Below, in pieces: positions 7,292 through 14,535 of a stretch of DNA of 24,209 nt (positions within the stretch are counted from its first letter, which is position 1; each line of letters starts with the position of its first letter). Source of the stretch: JBCDBL01 sp039183635 (GTDB lineage Bacteria; Pseudomonadota; Alphaproteobacteria; Caulobacterales; Parvularculaceae); contig JBCDBL010000065.1 in assembly GCA_039183635.1 (NCBI GenBank), forward strand, positions 1 to 24,209, read 5' to 3'. The position numbers and the translations under genes were made by a program. The notes under the pieces are model-generated. The model saw only the letters and a list, made by a program, of their open reading frames with translations, was not told the DNA's origin and ran no database searches.

Positions 7292-10200
7292 CGCGCACGG
7301 CCCTTCAGAACACAGAAGACAAGCAACGGGCCGCCGCGGACCCGGCGTCCTCGGCCTGGGTGGCGGCGAACGCCGGGTCCGGCAAAACCAAGGTGTTGAT
7401 CGATCGGGTGACGCGGCTGCTGTTCGCCGGGGCGGCGCCGGCCAAAATTCTCTGCATCACCTTCACAAAGGCGGCGGCGGCGGAAATGGCGAGCCGCCTG
7501 TTCAAGCGTCTCGGCGCCTGGGCCCTCAGCGACGACGACGCCCTCGCCGCCGAACTGAACAAGCTCGAAGGGACGGACACGCCCTATTCCAAAGCACGCC
7601 TCGCCGACGCGCGGCGGCTGTTCGCCAAAGCGCTGGAGACCCCCGGCGGCCTTAAGATCCAGACGATCCACGCCTTCTGCGAAACGGTCCTCGCCCGGTT
7701 CCCGCTGGAGGCGGGGGTCCAGCCCCATTTCCGGGTGCTGGAGGAGGACGAGGCCGCCGCCCGCCTTGACGCCGCGATCGCGCGCCTCGCCGAAGACGTC
7801 GCCGACACGCCGGACGGCGCCCTCGCCAAGGCCCTTACGGCGTTCGCCAGCGCCGTCGGGGAGCATGGGGCGCTGGAGCGTCTCGGCGCCCTCGGCGGCC
7901 GGCGGATGGCTCTTGAAGCCGCCCTTGCCGGCGGCGCGGAGGCGGCCGCCGCCCGCCTCGCCGAAGAACTTCGCATCGAGGCGGACAAAACGGAGGCGGA
8001 AATCGCCGCCGACTATGTGCGCGGGGCGAACCAAGCCAGGCTCAAGGCGGCCGCCGAGACCCTCCGCCAGGGATCGAAAACGGACAGGGACAAACGCGCC
8101 CCCGCCGTCGCCGCTTTCCTCGCTGAAGACGACGCCCTGGCGGCCATGGACGCCCTCGCCCCGGCGCTTCTCACCCAAAAGGGAGAGCCCGCCAAAAAAG
8201 TCGCCGACAAGGCCTCCGCCGAAGCCGATCCCGGCCTTGTAGATGTTCTGACGGCGGAACAGGACCGCCTCCTCGCCGCCCGGGAGGCGTTGAAAGCCCG
8301 CCGCTGCTATGACGCCACCCGCGCCTACTTCACCCTCGCCGCCTATGTGCTGGAGGCGTACAAAGAGGAAAAAGCCTGGGACGGCGGCCTCGATTACGAG
8401 GATCTCATCGCCAAGACGAGGGCCTTGCTCTCCACCCGCGCGGCGTCGGCCTGGGTCCTGTACAAGCTCGACGGCGGACTTCAGCACATCCTGATCGACG
8501 AGGCCCAGGACACGAGCCCCGAACAATGGGACGTCGTCACCGGCCCGCTTGAGGAATTTTTCGCCGGGCAGGGGGCCTACGGAGAAACCGAAGAAGGCCC
8601 CCGCACCATCTTCGCCGTCGGCGACGACAAACAGTCCATCTATTCCTTTCAGGGCGCCGACGTCGACATGTTCGGCGAAATGCAGGGCCGCCTCAACGAC
8701 ATCGTGGTCGCGGCGGGGGAAACCTTTAAAGCCCAGAGCCTCACCCTGTCGTTCCGCTCCGCGCCGGAGGTTTTATCCGCCGTCGATGCGATTTTCGCCG
8801 CCGAAGACGCCGCCGCCGGCCTCACCGCCCTTGAAGGCGACATCGCCCACATCGCCAACCGCATCGGCGACCATGGCCGGGTGGAGCTGTGGCCCGCCGC
8901 CGCGCCGCCGGAGGCCGAACCCGCCCGGGCCTGGGACGCCCCCCTCGACCAGATGGCCGAAAGCTACCCCCGCACGGTTCTCGCCGCCCGGATCGCGGAG
9001 ATGATCGCCGGCTGGCGCGCCGACAAAGAGCTCCTCATCTCAAAAGGGCGGCCGATTGAACCCAGCGACGTCATGATCCTGGTGCGGCGCCGAGATGCGT
9101 TTTTCGAAGAAATGATCCGTCAGCTGAAACTGAACGGCGTGCCTGTGGCCGGCGCAGACCGCCTCGCCCTCACAGAAGACCTCGCGGTGATGGACCTTCT
9201 GGCCGTGGCTCGGTTCTGCCTTCTGCCCTCGGACGATCTCAGCCTCGCCGAGGCTTTGAAAAGCCCCCTCATCGGCTTTGACGACGCCGCCCTCTACGAC
9301 CTCGCCCATGGCCGACGCGGGGGCCTATGGTCTGCCCTACAGGCGCGGGCTGGCGAACGCCCCGACTTCGCCGCCGCCCACGGTCTTTTGTCAGAAGCCC
9401 TCGCCCGCGCCGACCGGGTCTCGCCGTTTGCATTTTTCAGCCGCCTTGCGGACTCCCCCTTAGGAGCCGGCCTCACAGGCCGGCAGCGCCTGCTCGCCCG
9501 CCTCGGCGCACCGGCCGGAGAACCCCTCGATGAATTTTTAAGCCTCGCCCTCGATTACGAACGCCGCCATGCGCCCTCTTTGCAAGGCTTCGTCGACTGG
9601 GCCGAACGCAACCGCGCCGAGATCAAGCGGGAATCGGAAAGCGGCCGCAACGAAGTGCGCGTTATGACCGTACACGGATCGAAGGGGCTTGAGGCGGAGA
9701 TCGTGTTCCTCCCCGACACCTGCCAGACGCCCGCGCCCCGGGGCGGCGCGCGGGAGCTGACGCTCGCCGGCGGCGCCATCGCCCTTGCGCCCAAAGCCGC
9801 CGACCAGCCCGCGCCGGTGGCCGAAGCCCGGGCGGAGGAAAAACAAAAGGAGATGGAGGAGTACCGCCGCCTGCTTTACGTCGCCGCCACCCGCGCTAAG
9901 GACCGGCTCTATATTTGCGGGTACGAGACCCGGCGCGGCGTCGCCGCCGGCTCCTGGCGCGACCTTGCCGAACGGGCGCTGGGGCCGATATCTGACCCCA
10001 TAAAACTGCCCTGGGGCGAGACGGGTCTGAGGCTCGAAGGCGCGCAAACGGCGCCCGCCGCCCCGCCGGAGGATGCAGCTGAAGCCGCAATCGCCGCCCC
10101 GCCGGCCTGGCGCGCCGCCCCCGCCCCTGCGGAACCGACACAGCCCTTAAGCCTCGCCCCTTCCCGCCTTGCCGACCTTACCGAAACCGACGCCCCCGCC

Positions 10201-10755
10201 GACCAACCGGCCCGCTCCCCCGTGGGCGCCGAACAGAAGGACCGGTTCCAGCGCGGACGCCTGCTCCACACCTTGCTGGAGCTGTTGCCGAACCTGCCTG
10301 AGGACGAGCGGGCGGCGGCCGCCGCACGCTATCTCGCCGCCCCGGCCCACGGCCTCGCCCCCGAAACAGTCGCCGCCTGGCGCGACGAGACGCTCGCTGT
10401 TTTGGACCACCCGGACTTCGCCCCGGTGTTCACCGCCAACGGCCGGGCGGAGGTCGTCGTCGCCGGTCAGCCAGAGGGCTTGCCCCCCATAAACGGCCAG
10501 ATCGACCGCCTCATCGTCACAGAGGGGGAGGTTTTGATCGTCGATTACAAAACCAACCGCCCGCCGCCGGCGCGCGCCGAGGGCACGGCGCCGGCCTATC
10601 TGGCGCAGATGGCCGCCTATCGCGCCCTGCTGGCTGAAATTTACCCGGGAAAGCCCATCCGCGCCGCCCTGCTATGGACCTACGCGCCCCGGCTCATGGT
10701 CTTGCCGGACGCCCTTCTCGATCACGCTCTTGCGAGCCTGAAGAGGGTTTCTTGA
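7288..10755 (+). CDS. addA: Double-strand break repair helicase-nuclease AddA
   Basis: A 1155-residue UvrD/Rep-type superfamily 1 helicase with a C-terminal nuclease, the partner of AddB. Walker A is ANAGSGKT at residues 27-34 and is followed by the motif Ia segment CITFTKAAAAEM. Walker B is D-E-A-Q-D (404-408). Motif III-like VGDDKQSIYSFQGA follows, and motifs V-VI are VMTVHGSKGLEAE and LLYVAATRAKDRLY. The RecB-type nuclease site has Asp1073 (GQIDRL) and D-Y-K (1086-1088). The length is normal for alphaproteobacterial AddA. The ATG at 7288 overlaps the restored addB stop as ATGA, with GGAGG just upstream. An in-frame start at 7261 would add only nine low-complexity residues and is rejected. 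Confidence 0.95.
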   Translation: MTRTALQNTEDKQRAAADPASSAWVAANAGSGKTKVLIDRVTRLLFAGAAPAKILCITFTKAAAAEMASRLFKRLGAWALSDDDALAAELNKLEGTDTPYSKARLADARRLFAKALETPGGLKIQTIHAFCETVLARFPLEAGVQPHFRVLEEDEAAARLDAAIARLAEDVADTPDGALAKALTAFASAVGEHGALERLGALGGRRMALEAALAGGAEAAAARLAEELRIEADKTEAEIAADYVRGANQARLKAAAETLRQGSKTDRDKRAPAVAAFLAEDDALAAMDALAPALLTQKGEPAKKVADKASAEADPGLVDVLTAEQDRLLAAREALKARRCYDATRAYFTLAAYVLEAYKEEKAWDGGLDYEDLIAKTRALLSTRAASAWVLYKLDGGLQHILIDEAQDTSPEQWDVVTGPLEEFFAGQGAYGETEEGPRTIFAVGDDKQSIYSFQGADVDMFGEMQGRLNDIVVAAGETFKAQSLTLSFRSAPEVLSAVDAIFAAEDAAAGLTALEGDIAHIANRIGDHGRVELWPAAAPPEAEPARAWDAPLDQMAESYPRTVLAARIAEMIAGWRADKELLISKGRPIEPSDVMILVRRRDAFFEEMIRQLKLNGVPVAGADRLALTEDLAVMDLLAVARFCLLPSDDLSLAEALKSPLIGFDDAALYDLAHGRRGGLWSALQARAGERPDFAAAHGLLSEALARADRVSPFAFFSRLADSPLGAGLTGRQRLLARLGAPAGEPLDEFLSLALDYERRHAPSLQGFVDWAERNRAEIKRESESGRNEVRVMTVHGSKGLEAEIVFLPDTCQTPAPRGGARELTLAGGAIALAPKAADQPAPVAEARAEEKQKEMEEYRRLLYVAATRAKDRLYICGYETRRGVAAGSWRDLAERALGPISDPIKLPWGETGLRLEGAQTAPAAPPEDAAEAAIAAPPAWRAAPAPAEPTQPLSLAPSRLADLTETDAPADQPARSPVGAEQKDRFQRGRLLHTLLELLPNLPEDERAAAAARYLAAPAHGLAPETVAAWRDETLAVLDHPDFAPVFTANGRAEVVVAGQPEGLPPINGQIDRLIVTEGEVLIVDYKTNRPPPARAEGTAPAYLAQMAAYRALLAEIYPGKPIRAALLWTYAPRLMVLPDALLDHALASLKRVS

Positions 10756-10780
10756 CCCTCGAAATGACGCTTCCTATGTT
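10752..10780 (+). promoter_or_regulatory. Candidate sigma70-type promoter for trxA
   Basis: A TTGACC -35 element (10752-10757) overlaps the addA stop codon. It is followed by a 17-base spacer and TATGTT (10775-10780) as the -10. Five of six bases match the -35 consensus and four of six the -10 consensus, with ideal spacing. It would give trxA its own transcript with a leader of roughly 60 bases. Confidence 0.5.
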
Positions 10781-10809
10781 CCTTTGCAGCAGACTTTATT
10801 TTTTAAAAA

Positions 10810-10825
10810 CGGGCGCTTTCGCCCG
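10810..10825. other. Stable hairpin in the trxA leader
   Basis: CGGGCG (10810-10815) and CGCCCG (10820-10825) pair perfectly around the tetraloop CTTT, about 25 bases before the trxA start. On the plus strand no T-run follows. On the minus strand the hairpin is followed by TTTTTA, so it resembles a terminator pointing away from trxA, yet no minus-strand gene ends here. A role in leader stability or as an upstream transcript end for addA are both possible. Confidence 0.45.
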
Positions 10826-10849
10826 AAATCGTTTGAAAGGCGGCGTGTT

Positions 10850-11191
10850 ATGGCCACAAAACAAATCACCGACGACAGCTTCGAGGCCGACGTCATCAGC
10901 GCGGACGGCCCTGTCCTGGTCGATTACTGGGCCGAATGGTGCGGCCCGTGTAAGCAGATCGGGCCGGCGCTTGAGGAGCTTTCGGAGGATTTCAACGGCA
11001 AGGTCACCATCGCCAAGCTCAACATCGACGACAATCCCGAAACGCCGGGCCGCTACGGCGTTCGCGGCATTCCGACCCTGATGCTGTTCAAAAACGGCGA
11101 AGTTGCGGCCACCAAAGTCGGCGCCGCGCCGAAGGGTCAGTTGTCTGACTGGATCGCAGAACAGCTCGCCGATGAAAGCAGCGCGGCGTAA
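10850..11191 (+). CDS. trxA: Thioredoxin 1 (TrxA)
   Basis: A 113-residue cytoplasmic thioredoxin that reduces protein disulfides using electrons from thioredoxin reductase. The active site is W-C-G-P-C with Cys31 and Cys34. The cis-proline segment G-I-P-T-L has Pro75. VLVDYWAEWCGPC and KLNIDDNP are classic thioredoxin segments. The ATG at 10850 is preceded by GAAAGG. An upstream in-frame ATG at 10784 would add 22 residues without any thioredoxin character and is rejected. trxA next to addA is common in alphaproteobacteria. It seems to have its own promoter upstream and a hairpin terminator downstream. Confidence 0.96.
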   Translation: MATKQITDDSFEADVISADGPVLVDYWAEWCGPCKQIGPALEELSEDFNGKVTIAKLNIDDNPETPGRYGVRGIPTLMLFKNGEVAATKVGAAPKGQLSDWIAEQLADESSAA

Positions 11192-11216
11192 ATCGCCGCC
11201 AAGACAGGATCGATTG

Positions 11217-11250
11217 CGGCGCGTCGCTCCACCGGCGCGCCGTTTTATTT
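11217..11250 (+). terminator. Rho-independent terminator after trxA
   Basis: The arms CGGCGCG (11217-11223) and CGCGCCG (11236-11242) form a seven-pair GC stem with a 12-base loop. It is followed directly by TTTTATTT (11243-11250). It starts 25 bases after the trxA stop, in the right orientation. Confidence 0.7.
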
Positions 11251-11380
11251 GCCGACCGGCGCCGCCGGTGCAACGATTGTTAGAATTGCGACGATCCGCT
11301 TAAGCGAATGTTCACCCTGATCCCCTAGCCTCAGCCTTTGAGTTTATTTGCGTTTTCACGCTGGGTCGCCAGGACGTATC

Positions 11381-12145
11381 ATGGATCTCGCCACCATCAT
11401 CGGCATGATCGCCGGTTTCGGCGTCGTCGTCGCCGCCATTTTGATGGGCGGCAATATCATCACCTACATCAATGCACCGTCGTTGATGATCGTGATCGGC
11501 GGCGCCATCTCTGCAACGATTTTGCGCTTTCCCCTGTCGGAGGTCGCAGGCGCCCTCATCACCGGGGCGCAAATCGCCTTTTTCAACAAGGGCTCCAACC
11601 CCCGCAACCTCTTGGAGGAAATCCGCAACCTCGCCGACGTCAGCCGCAAGCAAGGGCCGATCGGCCTTGAGGGCGTGGAGACGTCCGACCCGTTCCTGAA
11701 ACGGGGCAAGCAGATGATCGCCGACGGCCTTGAGGTGAAGCTGATCCGCGACCAGCTGGAGCGGGAGCGCAATCTTGAAATCCAACGTCTTGTGGAAGGC
11801 GAAAAAATCTTCAAATCCATCGGCGGCGCGGCCCCGGCCTTCGGCATGATCGGCACGCTGGTGGGGCTTGTGGCGATGTTGTCCACCATGGACGATCCGT
11901 CCACAATCGGTCCGTCCATGGCGATCGCGTTGCTGACGACGCTCTATGGCGCGCTTGTGCAAAACCTTATCGCCGACCCGGTCGCCGACAAGCTCGCTTC
12001 CAAGCTGGAAGTTCAGGAAACGAATCTGTCCCTCATTATCGACGGGGTGTGTCAGGTGGCCGAGCGCAAAAGCGCCGATGTGATCACCGACATGCTGATC
12101 GTATATCTGCCTGAGAAACATCGCGCCGGCCTTATAGAAGAATAG
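11381..12145 (+). CDS. Flagellar motor stator protein, MotA/PomA family (PomA-like)
   Basis: A 254-residue inner-membrane protein of the proton/sodium channel stator that drives the flagellar rotor. Four membrane segments are visible at about residues 5-23, 33-50, 150-168 and 178-198, with the large cytoplasmic torque loop (about 60-145) between TM2 and TM3. The N-terminus M-D-L-A-T-I-I-G and the short length match the PomA branch rather than E. coli MotA. TM3 (PAFGMIGTLVGLV) and TM4 (IALLTTLYGALVQNL) carry the family motifs, including the conserved proline in PAFGMIGT. The ATG at 11381 is preceded by AGGAC. It is followed by the partner gene after 18 bases. No other flagellar genes are in the window. 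Confidence 0.9.
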   Translation: MDLATIIGMIAGFGVVVAAILMGGNIITYINAPSLMIVIGGAISATILRFPLSEVAGALITGAQIAFFNKGSNPRNLLEEIRNLADVSRKQGPIGLEGVETSDPFLKRGKQMIADGLEVKLIRDQLERERNLEIQRLVEGEKIFKSIGGAAPAFGMIGTLVGLVAMLSTMDDPSTIGPSMAIALLTTLYGALVQNLIADPVADKLASKLEVQETNLSLIIDGVCQVAERKSADVITDMLIVYLPEKHRAGLIEE

Positions 12146-12163
12146 GCCGGAGGAGGCGGTTCG

Positions 12164-13000
12164 ATGCCGAAGCAAAAAAAAGCAGAAGCCGGCGCCCCCG
12201 CATGGATGGTGACGTTCGCGGACCTTATGTCGTTGCTGGTCTGCTTTTTCGTTCTCATTATTTCGTTTTCCATTCAAGACACAGTGAAGCTGCAGGTCGT
12301 CGCCGGCTCCATGAAAGACGCGTTCGGCGTCACCAAGGTGAAAAAACTCGCCGGCGTCGTAGAGCTTGACGGCGTTATAGAACGTCAGCAGGCGAAAAAC
12401 GTTCAGCTCATAGAAGATCAGGTGCTCGTAAATGAGGACTTCGCCAACGCCGATGACGGTCAGGAGGCAGGGTCAAGACCAAATGGCGAAGCAGACTTAT
12501 CAGGCTCTGCGATTGAACAAGCGCGCCTTAACCGCGTCAAGGCGGAGATCGAAAACGCGCTTTTATCGGACACGGATCTCGCCGCCATGGCCGATCAGGT
12601 CACCATACAAATGACAGAAGACGGACTATCCATCGTCATGGTGGATCAGCAAGGCCGCTCCATGTTCGCGCCCGGCGCAGTGGAGCCTAACCCCCGCGCC
12701 CGCAAGCTGATCCAGACCATCGCCGGCGTCGTCGCCAAACTGCCGAACAGGATTTCCATCGACGGCCATACGGCCGCCGGGGCGGCTGGCGATGATTTCG
12801 ACATCACCTCCGGCCGCGCCAATGCGGCGCGCAACATTCTTAAAGGGGAGGGCCTTGGCGATAAACGGATTTACGCCGTGTCGGGAAAAGGCGCCTCAGA
12901 ACCGTTATTTCCGGACGACCCTTATATGCCGGGCAATCGCCGCGTGGTCTTGACACTGATGCGTGCAGAACCGGTTCTGCCCAGCGGTCACTCTTTATAG
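12164..13000 (+). CDS. Flagellar motor stator protein, MotB/PomB family (PomB-like)
   Basis: A 278-residue partner of the PomA-like protein. It has a short cytoplasmic N-terminus, one membrane helix (about 15-36) and a periplasmic OmpA-like domain (about 150-275) that anchors the stator to peptidoglycan. The ion-binding Asp20 lies in TFADLMSLL. The following V-C-F-F-V-L places Cys27 where Na+-type PomB has its characteristic cysteine, which suggests sodium coupling. In the OmpA-like domain the usual G-H-T-D reads G-H-T-A (201-204), while the downstream D-I-T-S-G-R-A segment is kept. The GGAGGAGG ribosome-binding site (12149-12156) is strong. The gene ends only 10 bases from the convergent Slam gene, leaving no room for a separate terminator. 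Confidence 0.9.
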   Translation: MPKQKKAEAGAPAWMVTFADLMSLLVCFFVLIISFSIQDTVKLQVVAGSMKDAFGVTKVKKLAGVVELDGVIERQQAKNVQLIEDQVLVNEDFANADDGQEAGSRPNGEADLSGSAIEQARLNRVKAEIENALLSDTDLAAMADQVTIQMTEDGLSIVMVDQQGRSMFAPGAVEPNPRARKLIQTIAGVVAKLPNRISIDGHTAAGAAGDDFDITSGRANAARNILKGEGLGDKRIYAVSGKGASEPLFPDDPYMPGNRRVVLTLMRAEPVLPSGHSL

Positions 13001-13010
13001 CGCCAGCGTC

Positions 13011-14354
13011 TTAAAAAACCCGGGTCAGGCCCACTTGACCGCGATGTCGGTCGAAGCTGAAAAAGTCGATGTTGGACTCTGTGCGAATAAACGAATACGT
13101 GACGATTGGCGCAAAACCGTAGACGGACCAATCCCGCTTGGTGACGCTAACAGAGGCGCCGTAGGACCAATCTTTCCGTGTCAAATCTAATCCGGACGAT
13201 GAAAAAGCAGGTAACGGGGCCTCAAAAGGGCGGTATGTTGCTTCAGGCGACAGCTCTACCGTAAAGCCGGCTGGTAATTCACGTCGATATCCTCCGAAAA
13301 GTCTGTATTGGTTATTACGGTAAGGCTTATCATCGGCCTGTTCACGCGAAACCAAAAAACCAAGTCGTATTAAACTACGCTTGCCGAGGGCGTATATGAC
13401 GTCTGTGCTTATAGAATATACCGGGCCATCCCGAAAAACTTCAGTATCGTAAGATACATCAGATAAAGATAATCTTAGGACGCCAACTATGCGCGAGGTA
13501 AAACCTGTCTGAACAGCCAACCGCCCGCCGTAAGAGGTGTTGAACGTATCTCCGCCGAACCATCTTTTCGAACCTGTTGCAAGCAAACTGGCCGAAATTC
13601 GCTGGCCTTCATAACGTGGCCCGGCCTCCAGTGCAGCGAAAATATCGTCGAAGCGTGAACCGCCATAATCTGTCAACCGTCCAGTCATGCGCGTTTCTAA
13701 TCGCCATCTTCGCGAAAGCCGCGGCGCGACGCTTACGCTTAACGCTGTGCTTACGCCAAGCCCTGATTTTTCTCTGGCGTTTTCATCAAGACGCAAGGGA
13801 AAACCTAATAGCTCTACAGTATCGTCCTTCGGACCGGCGTTTACATTGCTGTCCGGCGCAAGAGAGAGGTTCGCCTCCACGGTCCAAAGCTTGCGTTTTC
13901 GAATTTGATCGAGAAACCGCTGAATGTTGTCGCGCACGGCTTGCGGCGGCCGATCGGCGAGAACCAGGCGAAAATGATACGCCGCCGCCGCGTCGCGCTC
14001 CAACAAAAACAAGGTGCGCGCGAGCTCGAGACGAACCCGCGTCAGATCCGGCCGGGCGGCGAGAATAGCAGCGTATCCCCTGGAGGCGCGTTCGACATCC
14101 CCGCGCCGTTCGAGGATTTGCGCGGCGAGAAAGGCCGCCTGGACCATATCCACGTTTTCCGGATCGGCGCCGGCCAGCGCCCCCAAAATTTCAGCGGCTT
14201 TATCCAGCTGGCCGGCCAGCAACAGCCGCTCCGCAAGCACAAGGGCCTCCGCGCCGCTCATCTCCACAGCGGTTTTCGGAGCGACGGGCGGCGCATCTGC
14301 GGACGCCGATGCAGTGGCTATAAACAGGAGGATCAGCGCAAGCGTATGTTTCAT
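13011..14354 (-). CDS. Surface lipoprotein assembly modifier (Slam), TPR plus outer-membrane barrel (DUF560)
   Basis: A 447-residue outer-membrane protein. Slam proteins move surface lipoproteins, or secreted relatives such as hemophilins, across the outer membrane. A signal peptide (M-K-H-T-L-A-L-I-L-L-F-I-A-T-A-S-A-S-A) ends near residue 20. Helical TPR-like repeats cover about 32-150. From about 157 alternating strands begin with L-A-P-D-S-N-V-N (165-172), the usual junction motif. The end Y-S-F-I-R-T-E-S-N-I-D-F-F-S-F-D-R-H-R plus terminal Phe is the conserved last barrel strands. The ATG at 14352-14354 is chosen because it opens the signal peptide; an upstream TTG would mask it. The barrel part is AT-rich against its surroundings (24 of 60 bases are G or C in 13441-13500), suggesting transfer or rapid change. 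It is divergent from a TbpB-like lipoprotein, its probable substrate. Confidence 0.87.
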   Translation of the reverse strand: MKHTLALILLFIATASASADAPPVAPKTAVEMSGAEALVLAERLLLAGQLDKAAEILGALAGADPENVDMVQAAFLAAQILERRGDVERASRGYAAILAARPDLTRVRLELARTLFLLERDAAAAYHFRLVLADRPPQAVRDNIQRFLDQIRKRKLWTVEANLSLAPDSNVNAGPKDDTVELLGFPLRLDENAREKSGLGVSTALSVSVAPRLSRRWRLETRMTGRLTDYGGSRFDDIFAALEAGPRYEGQRISASLLATGSKRWFGGDTFNTSYGGRLAVQTGFTSRIVGVLRLSLSDVSYDTEVFRDGPVYSISTDVIYALGKRSLIRLGFLVSREQADDKPYRNNQYRLFGGYRRELPAGFTVELSPEATYRPFEAPLPAFSSSGLDLTRKDWSYGASVSVTKRDWSVYGFAPIVTYSFIRTESNIDFFSFDRHRGQVGLTRVF

Positions 14355-14463
14355 AACAGATTTCCAGACGCAGAACGCGGACCGAACCACTTCCCCAAAC
14401 GCCCCCAACTTGCATTGTTCATGGAAACAAGTCTAAGCGATTTGTAAGCTGCGGTTACGCCAA

Positions 14464-14480
14464 TTAAGCGTGTTTCTTAA
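14464..14480. promoter_or_regulatory. Candidate operator between the Slam and lipoprotein genes
   Basis: TTAAG (14464-14468) and CTTAA (14476-14480) form a perfect inverted repeat around seven bases in the divergent intergenic region. CATAAT (14493-14498) and TATATT (14506-14511) downstream resemble -10 elements for the lipoprotein gene, so the repeat would sit over the -35 region. No clear -35 hexamer was found. The surrounding 80 bases are notably AT-rich. The regulator is unknown and the repeat does not match a Fur box. Confidence 0.3.
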
Positions 14481-14535
14481 CTATTTTTACGCCATAATGA
14501 AGAACTATATTGCGGCGTAGCAGAAGGTTTTAGGT

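Noticed and set aside
7240..8526. Long open frame on the minus strand opposite addA (428 codons)
   Set aside because: It mirrors a well-conserved gene in a G+C-rich genome, is glycine/arginine-rich and has no recognisable motif, so it is a shadow of addA.
11255..11269. Second hairpin after trxA (ACCGGC/GCCGGT) as another terminator
   Set aside because: It has a three-base loop and no T-run on the plus strand; the preceding hairpin with TTTTATTT is a sufficient terminator.
14464..14480. CtrA-type site (TTAA-N7-TTAA) before the lipoprotein gene
   Set aside because: The TTAA half-sites are separated by nine bases, not seven, so it is described only as an inverted repeat.
14434..14515. Fur box in the Slam/lipoprotein intergenic region
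   Set aside because: The region is AT-rich but no stretch matches the 19-base Fur consensus to a convincing degree.
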